Origin: SHXR01 sp046160305
GTDB lineage: Bacteria; Pseudomonadota; Gammaproteobacteria; Burkholderiales; SG8-39
DNA length: 64,000 nucleotides
NCBI GenBank assembly: GCA_046160305.1
Contig: JBJXGX010000305.1
Span: 24,962 to 88,961, forward strand
Reading direction: 5' to 3'
Under the pieces are notes generated by a model, which did no database searches, had not been told where the DNA came from, and saw only the letters and a list, made by a program, of their open reading frames with translations. Below are positions 1 through 9,304 of the stretch, in pieces; the first letter of the stretch is position 1; each line of letters starts with the position of its first letter. The position numbers and the translations under genes are program-made.

Positions 1-662
1 CCGAACCGTGCCCCCTCGAGCTTCCCGAAGAGCTCACGAGTGACGAGTACGGCGCGATCCTTTGCTTCGCGAAGTGGCGGTGCAACTACCGCTACGCGAT
101 CGATAACGTCATGGATCCGATGCATGGGGCCTACCTGCATGCGTTGTCGCATTCGATGGCCGAGGGCGACAAGAGCGCGAGCATGCAAGTGAAGAAGACG
201 GCGACCGGCTTTTCGTATGAAAAAACGACACAACGTGATCTGAACTTCGATTGGGTCGAATTCGGCGAATCGGGTGCGACATGGCTGCGATTGGCCATCC
301 CTTATCGCCCGAGCGCGGGGCCCGGCGGCAACTTCGGCATCGTCGGCTTCGTCACGCCGGTCGACGAGGACAACTGCTGCGTGTTCTTCTGGCGGAACCG
401 GAAATGCACGGGTTGGGTACGCGACGTCTGGCAATTCATGTACCGCACCAAGCTGGAAGGCCTGCACTGGACCGTGCTCGAGCAGGATCGCTTCGTCCTC
501 GAGCACATGGCACCTGATGCCCGTTCGCGCGAGTGCCTCTATCAGCACGACACCGGTTTGGCGCGCGTGCGTCGCATTCTTCAGAAAGCGGCTGAAGCGC
601 AGCTCGAAGCACTGCCGGCGGAGCAGCCCGCCGAAACTTCCACGGCCCGACCGGCCGCCTGA
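1..662 (+). CDS. Rieske-type aromatic ring-hydroxylating oxygenase, alpha subunit (5' truncated by window edge)
   Basis: Frame 3 is open from the first bases, so the gene begins upstream of the window and the N-terminal Rieske [2Fe-2S] domain is not visible. What remains is the catalytic domain. It carries the mononuclear iron motif D-x2-H-x4-H (NVMDPMHGAYLH, bases 105-140), with an Asp in an EQD motif (486-488) as the likely third ligand. In this family the oxygenase uses O2 and reductase electrons to hydroxylate or demethylate an aromatic or similar substrate in the cytoplasm. No reductase or ferredoxin gene lies downstream. It heads a same-strand run with a cupin, an SDR and an IclR regulator, which suggests a catabolic operon. 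The family is clear; the substrate is unknown. Confidence 0.85.
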   Translation, partial: EPCPLELPEELTSDEYGAILCFAKWRCNYRYAIDNVMDPMHGAYLHALSHSMAEGDKSASMQVKKTATGFSYEKTTQRDLNFDWVEFGESGATWLRLAIPYRPSAGPGGNFGIVGFVTPVDEDNCCVFFWRNRKCTGWVRDVWQFMYRTKLEGLHWTVLEQDRFVLEHMAPDARSRECLYQHDTGLARVRRILQKAAEAQLEALPAEQPAETSTARPAA

Positions 663-695
663 CGACTTCGAGCACCCAAACGGAGAGGACCCGTC

Positions 696-1241
696 ATGAC
701 ACATCCCGAAGCTGCGACCGGCGCGAAGACTCGACTCGGTGCGTTGCTGGAATCGCGCGTAGCGCGCTTTTCGACGCGCAAATACGATTGGGACGCGCTC
801 AAGTTCCAAGCCGACTTCGACCCGAAGTATCGGCGCGCGCAGATGCGCTATGTCGGTACCGGGGGCACCGGCGTCAAAGCGGACGCGAGTGTCGTACCGG
901 CCGAGCACTTCACCTTCTCCACCATGATTCTGCCCGCCGGCGCCGAGGGTGCGCTCCATGTCCACAACGATGTGGAGGAAGTGTTCTTCGTTTTGCGCGG
1001 CAAGGTGAAGCTGATTGCCGAGCTGGATGGCGAGCGCTGGGAGACTATTGTCGGCGAGCGCGACTTGATCTCCTGGCCGCCGGGGGTCTATCGCGGCGAG
1101 ATCAATGTCGGTGAGGAGGATGCGCTGATGTGCGTGATGCTCGGTTCAGCCAAGCCGGTGACACCGACGTATCCGCCGGATCATCCGCTCAGCGCGATCA
1201 AGCGCGTAGGAATCTGCGCGGCGGACCGCGCAGATTCCTGA
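696..1241 (+). CDS. Cupin-domain protein
   Basis: This 181-residue single-domain cupin starts 33 bp after the oxygenase stop, with GGAGAGGA upstream. The first cupin motif is good: HVHNDVEE, with His88, His90 and a Glu at 94-95 as metal ligands. The second motif (PPGVYRGEIN, near 128-137) lacks the usual His, so the metal site is incomplete or altered. The last ten codons (GICAADRADS) come from a 30-bp palindromic repeat that also occurs intergenically at 9305-9334. The natural C-terminus may therefore have been replaced by repeat sequence. Its position between oxygenase and SDR suggests a role in the same pathway, as a small dioxygenase, isomerase or binding protein; the sequence does not decide which. 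Confidence 0.75.
   Translation: MTHPEAATGAKTRLGALLESRVARFSTRKYDWDALKFQADFDPKYRRAQMRYVGTGGTGVKADASVVPAEHFTFSTMILPAGAEGALHVHNDVEEVFFVLRGKVKLIAELDGERWETIVGERDLISWPPGVYRGEINVGEEDALMCVMLGSAKPVTPTYPPDHPLSAIKRVGICAADRADS
1209..1238. repeat. 30-bp palindromic repeat, copy 1 (inside the cupin 3' end)
   Basis: The arms GGAATCTGCGCGG and CCGCGCAGATTCC (13 bp each, perfect) enclose a 4-base loop. The exact reverse complement of the whole 30-mer occurs at 9305-9334. Here it is translated and the stop codon follows directly. It may act as a REP-like element or as a transcription stop; no T-tract follows. Confidence 0.85.
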
Positions 1242-1296
1242 TGGAAGACGCTACGTGCCTTTATTTCCGCGAATGGGCTAAACAACAACCGCGACC

Positions 1297-2037
1297 ATGA
1301 CGCAATCGCTCCAAGGCAAACGCATCCTGATCACCGGCGGTGCACGCGGGATGGGTCGCGCATTCGCCGAAGCGGCGATCAGCGCCGGCGCACGTGTAGT
1401 GATCGCCGATGTGCTCGAAGAGGTCGGGCGTGAGACTGCGCAAGCGATTGGCGCCACGTTCGTACCCGTCGATCTCGCTGTTCCCGCTTCGATCGAAGCC
1501 TGCGCGGCGCAAGCGGCCGCGACGCTTGGCGGCCTCGACGGCCTGGTCAACAACGGTGCGATCACCAGTTCAGGCGGCGTGTCGCTCGAGTCGCTCGATA
1601 TTGACGTCTGGGACCGCGTCATGACCGTCAATGTTCGCGGCACCTGGCTCATGACGCGGGCCGTGCTTCCCCATCTGCGCGCCGCCGGTCATGGACGCGT
1701 GGTGAACATCGCCTCCGACACCGCGTTGTGGGGTGCGGAGCGGCTGATGGCCTATGTCGCGAGCAAGGGTGCGCTCATCGCGATGACACGCTCGATGGCG
1801 CGCGAGCTTGGCGAAGACGCGATCACCGTCAACGCCATCGCGCCGGGGCTCACCTTGGTCGAGGCCACGGAATATGTTCCCGCGGAGCGGCATCGGCGCT
1901 ATGTCGAGGGGCGTGCGATCAAGCGCGCGCAGGCACCCGACGATGTGTGCGGTGCGGTGATGTTCCTGCTCTCCGATGGTGCATCGTTCGTGACCGGGCA
2001 ACTGCTCGCCGTCAACGGCGGCTTCACGATGCATTGA
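1297..2037 (+). CDS. SDR family NAD(P)-dependent oxidoreductase
   Basis: A classical short-chain dehydrogenase/reductase of 246 residues, the usual family length. It has the nucleotide-binding TGGARGMG at 13-20, an acidic residue (Asp38) after the second strand that favours NAD, the NNGA motif at 85-88, the active-site Ser140 region (NIAS) and the YxxxK pair Tyr153/Lys157. The C-terminus has the common VNGG pattern. It probably oxidises an alcohol or dihydrodiol made by the upstream oxygenase, but substrate choice cannot be read from the sequence. It lies between the cupin and the IclR gene on the same strand. Confidence 0.88.
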   Translation: MTQSLQGKRILITGGARGMGRAFAEAAISAGARVVIADVLEEVGRETAQAIGATFVPVDLAVPASIEACAAQAAATLGGLDGLVNNGAITSSGGVSLESLDIDVWDRVMTVNVRGTWLMTRAVLPHLRAAGHGRVVNIASDTALWGAERLMAYVASKGALIAMTRSMARELGEDAITVNAIAPGLTLVEATEYVPAERHRRYVEGRAIKRAQAPDDVCGAVMFLLSDGASFVTGQLLAVNGGFTMH

Positions 2038-2063
2038 TCGAACGACATCCTGCAGCGCGGCTC

Positions 2064-2852
2064 ATGAAAGAAACCGACAATCCCTACAACGTCCCGGGCC
2101 TCGAGCGCGGGATGCAGATCCTCATGTTGTTCGATCGCACGCGACCTGCGATCGGCGCGCCCGAGTTCGCACAGGCCCTGGGTATTCCACGCACCACGGT
2201 GTTTCGTTTGCTCCAGACGCTCCAGCATCTCAAATTGATCGTGGCCACCGAGAGCGGCGCCTATCGGCTCGGTCCGGCCGTGCTGCGGCTTGGGTTCGAG
2301 TACATCGCATCGATCGACCTGACCGAGCTGGCGCGGCCCATCGTGGAACGGCTGCGCGATGCGACCGGGCTGCCCGCGCAACTGGTTATTCGCGATGATC
2401 GCGAGGTGGTTGTGGTGTTGCGCTTTGCGGGGACATCGGCGTTCGAGAGCAGCGTGAACGTCGGCACCCGAATGCCCGCGCACGCGACCATTCTCGGGCG
2501 CATGTTGCTGGCGGATCTCAACGCGGCGGAACTTCGCCGGCTCTACCCCGAGCGTGAGCTCAAGCGCTATTCGGCGCACACTCCGAAGAACGTCGCTGCC
2601 TTATCGAAGCTGCTCGAAGCCGATCGCGCACGGGGGTTCGCCGTGAGTGAGTCGTTTTACGAGCGCGGTATTTCGGCGGTTGCCGCGCCGGTGCGGGACG
2701 ATACCGGACGCATCGTCGCGGCGATCAGCGTCACCACGCAGCGCGAGTCGATTCCGGCGAGTGAGCGCACCGTGCTCATCAAGCAGGTCGTCACCGCGGC
2801 GGGCGAGCTGTCCGGTCAACTCAGCTATCGCGGCAGCCGTACCGCCGCCTGA
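2064..2852 (+). CDS. IclR family transcriptional regulator
   Basis: I chose the ATG at 2064 (262 residues, usual IclR length), 26 bp after the SDR stop, because conserved sequence starts there; the frame is open further upstream. An N-terminal winged helix-turn-helix (about residues 10-75, with the recognition segment IPRTTVFRLLQTL) is followed by the IclR effector-binding domain (about 80-250, including the RGFAVSESFYERGISAVAAPV-like region, shown here only by its hallmark GISAVAAPV). Such regulators bind a small aromatic or organic acid and control neighbouring catabolic genes. It is embedded in the run of oxygenase, SDR, ThDP enzyme and CoxL genes, so it is the likely local regulator. Confidence 0.9.
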   Translation: MKETDNPYNVPGLERGMQILMLFDRTRPAIGAPEFAQALGIPRTTVFRLLQTLQHLKLIVATESGAYRLGPAVLRLGFEYIASIDLTELARPIVERLRDATGLPAQLVIRDDREVVVVLRFAGTSAFESSVNVGTRMPAHATILGRMLLADLNAAELRRLYPERELKRYSAHTPKNVAALSKLLEADRARGFAVSESFYERGISAVAAPVRDDTGRIVAAISVTTQRESIPASERTVLIKQVVTAAGELSGQLSYRGSRTAA

Positions 2853-2971
2853 CCGGAACCGACTCATGCCTTTCACCATTGACTTCCGTGGACCCATGGC
2901 AAACCTGTTTCCCGCGCTGTCCTCCTGCGCTCCCGGTAGCTTCATTCATTTCTTTGAAGGACATCGTCCCC

Positions 2972-4660
2972 ATGGCTGATCGTATCGAGCGCATTGCCGT
3001 CGGCGAACTCATTGCACGGTTCCTGGAAGAGTGCGGCGCGACGGCCGCGTTCGGCGTCATTTCGATCCACAACATGCCGATTCTGGATGCGTTCGGCCGG
3101 CGCGCCGAGCAGGCGAAAGCGAACGGCCGTCCCGCGCCGATCCGCTTCGTGCCGGCGCGAAGCGAACCCGGGGCGGTGAACATGGCCGATGCCTATGCAC
3201 GCGTCGCGGGCCGGATCGGTGTCGCCGTCACCAGTACCGGCACCGCGGCGGGCAACGCGTGCGGCGCGATGGTCGAGGCGCTCAGCGCCGGCACACCGCT
3301 CCTGCATCTGACCGGGCAGATCGAGGTGCCGTACCTTGACCAGGATCTCGCCTACATTCACGAAGCGCCCGCGCAACTCGATATGCTGAGGGCGGTTTCC
3401 AAAGCGGCCTTTCGCGTCCGGAGCGCCGACACCGCGCTTGGCACCTTGCGCGAGGCGGTGCGGATTGCGCTCACACCACCGCGCGGTCCGGTGAGTATCG
3501 AGATTCCGATCGATATTCAGTTGGCTGAAATCCCCATGCCTGCGTCGATTGCACCGGCGGCAATCGGCGTGGCCCAACCCAACGCGGCCGAGCTTGACTT
3601 GCTGGCCGAGCGACTCGCCGGCGCCAAGAGGCCGCTGCTCTGGCTGGGCGGTGGCGCGCGGCATGCCGCACGCGCGGTCAGACGCCTGCTCGATCTTGGA
3701 TTCGGCGCGGTGACGAGCGTACAAGGCCGCGGCGTCATTGCCGAGGACGACCTCCGTTCCCTCGGTGCCTTCAATCTCTATGCGCCGGTCGAGCAGTTCT
3801 ACGCGACCTGCGATGCCATGCTCGTCGTCGGCTCCCGGTTCCGCTCGAACGAGACGCTCAAGTACAAGCTGAAGCTGCCGCGCCCGTTGTTGCGTATCGA
3901 CGTTGATCCGCAACAGCAGGGACGTTGCTATCCGGACGATTTGTTTATCGTGGCCGATAGCGTGCTCGCCCTCGACGGCCTTGCGGATCGGCTCACCGGC
4001 CGCATGAAGGTCGATCCTTCGTTCGCGCGCGATCTCGCCGCGGCACGGGCGGCCGCGGAGCGCGTCGTTATCGATGGGCTGGGTCCTTACCATGCGTTGC
4101 TCGCTGCGTTGCAACGCGCGGCGGGGCGCGACTTCATCTGGGTGCGGGACGTCACGGTGTCGAACAGCACCTGGGGCAATCGGAGCCTTAATATTTTCGG
4201 CCCACACGACGGCGTGCACGCGCTCGGGGGGGGCATCGGTCAAGGCGTGCAGATGGCCATCGGTGCAGCCATCGCGGCCGGTGCGCGCAAGACGTTGTGC
4301 CTGGTGGGCGACGGCGGGCTGCAAGTCAATATCGGCGAGCTGGCCACCATGGTTCAGGAGAACGCGAACGTCGTCGTGATCGTGATGAACGATCGTGGCT
4401 ATGGTGTGATCCGCAACATCCAGGATGCGCAATACGGCGGGCGCCGATATTTCGCCGATCTGCATACGCCTGATTTCGGCCTGCACGCGCAATCGATCGG
4501 CTTGCCGTATCGTCGGGTCGGCGATCTGGCAACGATCGCGACAACGCTTACCGAAGCGATGGCGCGGACTGGACCGAACCTGATCGAAATCGATATGAAT
4601 CAGATCGGCCCGTTCGCGAAGCAGTTCGCCGGCCCGCCGGTCAAGGAAGCTCGACCATGA
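2972..4660 (+). CDS. Thiamine pyrophosphate-dependent enzyme (acetolactate synthase / benzoylformate decarboxylase-like)
   Basis: The ATG at 2972 is preceded by GAAGGA at a workable distance and gives 562 residues, typical of the family. Three ThDP-enzyme domains are visible. The N-terminal pyrimidine-binding domain has the catalytic Glu in RSEPGAVNMADAYAR. The central domain follows at about 200-340. The C-terminal diphosphate-binding domain has GDGGLQVNIGEL and, about 25 residues on, MNDRGYG, matching the GDG-x(n)-N metal/ThDP motif. The family decarboxylates 2-oxo acids or joins two of them. Next to an oxygenase, an SDR and an IclR regulator, a decarboxylase or lyase acting on a catabolic 2-oxo acid is more likely than amino acid biosynthesis. 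There is no ilvN-like small subunit gene. Confidence 0.85.
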   Translation: MADRIERIAVGELIARFLEECGATAAFGVISIHNMPILDAFGRRAEQAKANGRPAPIRFVPARSEPGAVNMADAYARVAGRIGVAVTSTGTAAGNACGAMVEALSAGTPLLHLTGQIEVPYLDQDLAYIHEAPAQLDMLRAVSKAAFRVRSADTALGTLREAVRIALTPPRGPVSIEIPIDIQLAEIPMPASIAPAAIGVAQPNAAELDLLAERLAGAKRPLLWLGGGARHAARAVRRLLDLGFGAVTSVQGRGVIAEDDLRSLGAFNLYAPVEQFYATCDAMLVVGSRFRSNETLKYKLKLPRPLLRIDVDPQQQGRCYPDDLFIVADSVLALDGLADRLTGRMKVDPSFARDLAAARAAAERVVIDGLGPYHALLAALQRAAGRDFIWVRDVTVSNSTWGNRSLNIFGPHDGVHALGGGIGQGVQMAIGAAIAAGARKTLCLVGDGGLQVNIGELATMVQENANVVVIVMNDRGYGVIRNIQDAQYGGRRYFADLHTPDFGLHAQSIGLPYRRVGDLATIATTLTEAMARTGPNLIEIDMNQIGPFAKQFAGPPVKEARP

Positions 4661-4726
4661 GCGTCTTGATCCCCTGGACGATTCGCGCGTATCGACTCGG
4701 CCGCCCACACGATCCGCGGAGGAGAC

Positions 4727-7123
4727 ATGGCCAACCCTGGCGTAGCAATGGCGAATAACCCGACCGGCTCCTCCTTCATCGGCAGGCCGATGCGGCGCGT
4801 CGAGGACGATCGCCTGTTGCGCGGACACGGGCGCTTTCTCGCGGACTTGCAGGTGCCCGGTGCGTTGGTGGCGCTATTCGTTCGCAGCCCGCATGCCCAC
4901 GCGCGCATCGGCCGGGTCGATGCATCGGGCGCGCGCGCGATGCCGGGCATCGTCGCGATCTTCACCGCGGCGGATGTTGCCGCGCGCACCGAGCCGATCT
5001 GCATCGCGGGCGAGGTCCACACACCGGAGCGGCTGCTGCGCGAGCTGAAGCCGATGGACCGCATCCATCCGATACCGCTCTTTCCTGCCGAACGCGTGAC
5101 CTACGTCGGGCAACCCGTCGCGATGATCGTGGCCGAGAACCGGAACGCGGCGCTCGATGCGGCCGATCACATCAATATCGAATACCAGCCGCTTCCTGCT
5201 GTGCTCGATCCGGTCGCTGCGCTTACCGTCGATGCGCCGCTGGTCGAGCCGAGCTGGCAAAGCAATCTCGCGCTATCGGTCGCCACCGGTAAAGGCACAC
5301 CGGAGGCGATTTTCGCGACCGCGCCGGTCGTGGTCGAGGAAGAAATCACCACGCATCGCTATGCGGCCTCGCCGCTTGAGCCGCGCGGTATCCTCGCGAC
5401 GGTCGAGCCCTTCGGCGGCAAGCTCATCGTGTGGGCAAGTACGCAGACCCCGCATGTGCTGCAGAACATTCTGGCCGGCTCGTTGCGTCAGTCGCCCGAT
5501 AGTATCCGCGTGGTCGCCTGCGATGTCGGTGGTGGTTTTGGTCAGAAGGGCATCCAGTATGTCGAGGACGTCCTGGTCACGTTCGCCGCCCGCGAGCTTG
5601 GCCGATCCGTGCGATGGGTCGAAGAGCGGACCGAAAATCTGGTCGCCGCGGCGCATGCCCGCGACCAGATCCATCGCATCGCCATCGCCGCGACCCAGGA
5701 CGGAATGATCCTCGGCGTGCGCGACGACGTGCTGGTCAACTTCGGGGCCTTCAATGTCATCGGTCTGGTCGTGCCGTACAACACGCTCTCGCATCTGCTT
5801 GGGGCGTATCACGTGCCGCACGCGCATATTTCGGTGAAGGGCGTCGTCACCCACACCTGCTTTACGACGCCTTATCGCGGCGCCGGACGCCCCGAGGCGG
5901 TGTTCGCGATGGAGCGCATCATCGATCGGCTCGCCGCGCGTCTGAACATGGAACCCGCCGACGTGCGGGCGCGCAATCTCGTCCGGCCGGACGCGATGCC
6001 CTATGACACCGGGCTCTTGTATCGCGACGGCAATCCGCAGATCTACGATTCGGGCAACTTCCCCGAGCTGCTGCGACGCGCGCGGGCCATCGTCGCCTTG
6101 GACGCCTTTCGGGCGCAACAGACCGCATCGGTCCCGCCGGGCGGCATGCTGCGCGGCGTGGGCTTCGCGCTTTATGTGGAAGGTTCCGGAATGGGGCCGT
6201 TCGAAGGCGCGGTCGTCCACGTGCTGTCCTCGGGACGCGTTCAAGTGGCAACCGGTGCCTGCAGCCAAGGGCAGGGGCATCAGACGGCGTATGCGCAGAT
6301 CACCGCTGACGCGCTTGGGGTCCCATTCGATTCGGTGGAGGTGATCGGTGGCGACACATCGACCATCGCGTTCGGCATCGGCACGATCGCCAGCCGCAGC
6401 ACCGTGACCGCGGGAAATGCGATCAACCAGGCCGCGATCGCGGTGCGGGAGCGGGCGCTTGCGATCGGCTCGGAACTTTTGGAGGCCGCGGCGGCTGACC
6501 TGGAGCTGGTGGACGGAAACATCCGCATCAAGGGCATCGCCGAGCGCGCAATTCCGATCGCGCATATCGCACAGGCTGCGGCGCGCGCCGCGTTGCGACA
6601 AGGCGCGCCGGGCGATGGGCTGCTCGCGGAGACCGCGTACTTCAGCCCGCCGACCGTCACCTATGCGAGCGCCGCGCACGCGGCCGTCGTCGCGGTCGAT
6701 CCGGATACCGGCGTCGTGACCTTGGAGCGCTACATCGTGGTCCACGACTGCGGCCGCGTCGTGAATCCGCTGCTCGCCGACGGACAAGTCATCGGCGGGG
6801 TGGTGCAGGGCATCGGCGGCATCCTGCGCGAAGAGATGATCTACGATGCGAGCGGCCAACCGCTGTCGGGCACACTGCAAGACTATGCGCTGCCGATCGC
6901 CACCGACATTCCCGATATTGAGCTCGATCATATCGAGAGCCTGTCGACCCGCAATCCGCTTGGCGTGAAAGGCCTCGGCGAAGGCGGCGCGATCGGGCCG
7001 CCCGCTGCGATTGCCAACGCGGTCGAAGACGCGTTGAAGTCGCTTGGCGTCGTTGTGCGCCGCGGGCCGCTCACGGCGCAGCGCGTACGCGAGCTGCTGC
7101 GCGCTGCGACCCATTCGAACTGA
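4727..7123 (+). CDS. Xanthine dehydrogenase family molybdopterin-binding subunit (CoxL-like, non-CO type)
   Basis: 798 residues with GGAGGA just upstream of the ATG. The start FIGRPMRRVEDDRLLRGHG is the usual CoxL-type N-terminus. The molybdopterin motif GGGFGQKG lies near residue 265-275. The substrate loop reads PYRGAGRPEA near 381, which is the general aldehyde/aromatic hydroxylase form and not the CO dehydrogenase form with Cys. The C-terminal GLGEGGA near 748 holds the conserved active-site Glu. The enzyme would hydroxylate an aldehyde or N-heterocycle with water. The usual iron-sulfur (CoxS) and FAD (CoxM) subunit genes are not adjacent, so it must pair with partners encoded elsewhere. 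Confidence 0.88.
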   Translation: MANPGVAMANNPTGSSFIGRPMRRVEDDRLLRGHGRFLADLQVPGALVALFVRSPHAHARIGRVDASGARAMPGIVAIFTAADVAARTEPICIAGEVHTPERLLRELKPMDRIHPIPLFPAERVTYVGQPVAMIVAENRNAALDAADHINIEYQPLPAVLDPVAALTVDAPLVEPSWQSNLALSVATGKGTPEAIFATAPVVVEEEITTHRYAASPLEPRGILATVEPFGGKLIVWASTQTPHVLQNILAGSLRQSPDSIRVVACDVGGGFGQKGIQYVEDVLVTFAARELGRSVRWVEERTENLVAAAHARDQIHRIAIAATQDGMILGVRDDVLVNFGAFNVIGLVVPYNTLSHLLGAYHVPHAHISVKGVVTHTCFTTPYRGAGRPEAVFAMERIIDRLAARLNMEPADVRARNLVRPDAMPYDTGLLYRDGNPQIYDSGNFPELLRRARAIVALDAFRAQQTASVPPGGMLRGVGFALYVEGSGMGPFEGAVVHVLSSGRVQVATGACSQGQGHQTAYAQITADALGVPFDSVEVIGGDTSTIAFGIGTIASRSTVTAGNAINQAAIAVRERALAIGSELLEAAAADLELVDGNIRIKGIAERAIPIAHIAQAAARAALRQGAPGDGLLAETAYFSPPTVTYASAAHAAVVAVDPDTGVVTLERYIVVHDCGRVVNPLLADGQVIGGVVQGIGGILREEMIYDASGQPLSGTLQDYALPIATDIPDIELDHIESLSTRNPLGVKGLGEGGAIGPPAAIANAVEDALKSLGVVVRRGPLTAQRVRELLRAATHSN

Positions 7124-7165
7124 TCCACCCTCACGATTCGTATCACGCACACACCCGGAGGACCC

Positions 7166-8155
7166 ATGAACCACACCTTTAGGCAACGTTCGACCTTGTT
7201 GGTGGGCGCGCTGCTCGGCGCCGCGCTCATGACCAGTGCTCTCGCCCAGTCGTTCCCATCGAAGCCGGTGCGGATCATCGTGTCGTATCCGCCGGGCGGT
7301 CCGGTCGATGCGCTCGCCCGGCCGCTTGCCGATGGCCTGCAGAAACTTTGGAACGGCAACCCAGTGTTGGTCGAGAACCGGCCGGGCGCGAACGCCATCA
7401 TCGGCACCGACTATGTTGCCAAGCAACCGGGCGATGGCCACACCTTGCTGCTTGCGAACGATCCGTCCCTCTCGTCCAATCAGTACCTCTACAGCAAGCT
7501 TCCCTACGACCCGGTCAAGGATTTCGTGCCGGTCGCAGGGGTGGCCTCGACGACCTTGATCCTGCTCGTGCCGCCCGGCCGGTCCTACGCGACATTCCAG
7601 CAACTCGTGGCCGGCGCGAAGGACAAACCCGGCACCTTGAGCTACGGCAGCATCGGCCCGGGCAGCGTCACGCATCTCGACGCCGAAGCGATGGCGAGCG
7701 CAGCCGGCGCCAAGCTCGTGCACGTCCCGTACAAGGGCACGGGCGAAGTCGTACCGGCGTTGCTCGCGGGGCAGATCGACATGGCGCTCTCGGCGATCGG
7801 CCCATCGCTTGGTCACATTCGCTCGGGCAAGCTGCGCGCGCTTGCGATCGCCAGCGGTCAACGCAATCCGCTCCTGCCCGATGTGCCGACATTCAACGAG
7901 GCCGGCCTTGCGAACTTCGAGGCACGCTCGTGGTTCGCGCTTGCCGCGCCGACCGGCACGCCGCGGGCCGTGGTCGACAAGATTGCCGCCGATGTACGCA
8001 AGATCGTCGATGCCGCCGAGTACCGCGACAAGTACATCGCGGGCATGGGCCTTGACCCGCTGCCGCTTGGCCCCGACGCGTTCGCCAAATATCTCGACGC
8101 GGATCGGACGAAGTACGCTGAACGGGTGAAGAATGCCAACGTGCGGCTCGACTGA
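7166..8155 (+). CDS. Bug family (TctC-like) tripartite tricarboxylate transporter receptor
   Basis: 329 residues with CGGAGGA upstream. It has a signal peptide ending near ALAQS (27-29), followed by the Bug start FPSKPVRIIVSYPPGG. Typical later landmarks are NRPGANAIIG, YLYSKLPYDPVKDFVPV, the HVPYKGTGEVVPALL stretch and LPDVPTFNEAG. Bug proteins bind carboxylates or other small organic molecules in the periplasm and hand them to a TctA/TctB permease. No such permease gene is in the window. It follows the CoxL gene by 42 bp and is the first of three tandem Bug genes, so it may deliver the substrate of the oxygenase cluster. Confidence 0.92.
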   Translation: MNHTFRQRSTLLVGALLGAALMTSALAQSFPSKPVRIIVSYPPGGPVDALARPLADGLQKLWNGNPVLVENRPGANAIIGTDYVAKQPGDGHTLLLANDPSLSSNQYLYSKLPYDPVKDFVPVAGVASTTLILLVPPGRSYATFQQLVAGAKDKPGTLSYGSIGPGSVTHLDAEAMASAAGAKLVHVPYKGTGEVVPALLAGQIDMALSAIGPSLGHIRSGKLRALAIASGQRNPLLPDVPTFNEAGLANFEARSWFALAAPTGTPRAVVDKIAADVRKIVDAAEYRDKYIAGMGLDPLPLGPDAFAKYLDADRTKYAERVKNANVRLD

Positions 8156-8189
8156 GGCGGGTCGCCGTGCCGCGTCATCGAACACCCCG

Positions 8190-9200
8190 ATGAGAATCGA
8201 CATGCCAAGGATCGATATGCGAAGAATCGCGGTTGTGCAACGGCTTGCCGCGGTCGCTTTCGCTGCCGCCTGCGCCCCGGCTGGCGCCCAGGACTATCCG
8301 AGCAAGCCCGTGCGGATGATCCATCCGTATGTGGCCGGTGGCCCGGCGGAGCTGATCACGCGCACGGTAAGTGAGCGCATGGCGAAGGTGCTTGGGCAAC
8401 CGCTCGTCGTAGAGTCCCGTCCCGGGGCCGCCGGGAGCATCGGGGCGGAACTCGTGGCACGCGCGGCACCCGATGGCTACACGTTGCTCGTCTCGGTGAA
8501 CTTTACGCTGGCGGCCAACCCGCACCTCTATCCGAACCTGCCGTTCGATCCGCTGAAGGACTTCGCGCCGATCATTGCTCTGGCCGGCTACGACAGTGCG
8601 CTCATCATGCATCCGTCGATCCCCGCTAGCAATGTGCAGGCGTTGATCGCGCACCTGAAAGCGAATCCGGGCAAATTGAATTTCGCCTCGGCCGGCAAGG
8701 GCAGTCCGGGACATGTGCTGGGCGAGCTGTTCAAGCTAAAAACCGGGGTAGACCTCGTCCACATCCCGTACAAAGGGAACGCGCCGGCGGTCCAGAGCGT
8801 CGTCGCCGGCGAATCGGCGATCATGTTCACGCCGACCACGGTTGCCACCCCGCTCGCCAAGGCGGGGCGCCTCCGTTTGCTTGCGGTGTACAACACCGAG
8901 CGCAATCCGGACTTCCCCGACGTGCCGACGCTCGAGAGCGAAGGCATCACCGGGTTCGAGCAGAAGGATCTGCCCGCCTGGTACGGTTGGCTCGCGCCGG
9001 CGGGCACACCGCAACCGATTATCGCGAAGCTCAATGCCGAGGCGAATCGAGCGCTGCGCGAGAAAGACATCGCCGATCTCCTGCAGGCGCGGGGCTTCAT
9101 CCCGTTTGGCGGCACACCGGAGCAGTTCGGTGATCTGATCAAACGCTCCTATGCATCGTGGGGAAAGGTGATCCGCGATACCGGGATCAATGGCGAGTGA
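8190..9200 (+). CDS. Bug family (TctC-like) receptor
   Basis: Several in-frame starts exist (8190, 8202, 8217); 8190 gives 336 residues and a full signal peptide ending near CAPAGAQ. None has a strong ribosome binding site. The mature protein begins YPSKPVRMIHPYVAGG and has SRPGAAGSIG, APDGYTLLVS, LPFDPLKDFAPI, NFASAGKGSPGH and HIPYKGNAPAVQ. The PGG of the ligand loop reads AGG-PAE here, a small deviation. It is the second of three consecutive Bug genes and probably a paralogue with a different ligand. The spacing from the previous gene is 34 bp, so cotranscription is likely. Confidence 0.9.
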   Translation: MRIDMPRIDMRRIAVVQRLAAVAFAAACAPAGAQDYPSKPVRMIHPYVAGGPAELITRTVSERMAKVLGQPLVVESRPGAAGSIGAELVARAAPDGYTLLVSVNFTLAANPHLYPNLPFDPLKDFAPIIALAGYDSALIMHPSIPASNVQALIAHLKANPGKLNFASAGKGSPGHVLGELFKLKTGVDLVHIPYKGNAPAVQSVVAGESAIMFTPTTVATPLAKAGRLRLLAVYNTERNPDFPDVPTLESEGITGFEQKDLPAWYGWLAPAGTPQPIIAKLNAEANRALREKDIADLLQARGFIPFGGTPEQFGDLIKRSYASWGKVIRDTGINGE

Positions 9201-9304
9201 TCAATCGTCGCATCGTCACCGCCCGAATGGCCCTGGATGTCGGTCTTACTGTTTGGCGCGTTCGCCCTTATGAAAGCCCGTAGCGCACGTAGCGTCGGCC
9301 ATCA

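Noticed and set aside
2942..4828. Long minus-strand open frame opposite the ThDP enzyme
   Set aside because: Shadow of a well-supported gene; composition and lack of motifs argue against coding.
5273..8203. Very long open frame (about 976 codons) on the minus strand
   Set aside because: It is antisense to the CoxL and Bug genes, has an Arg/His/Asp-rich composition typical of shadow frames in GC-rich DNA, and shows no domain motif.
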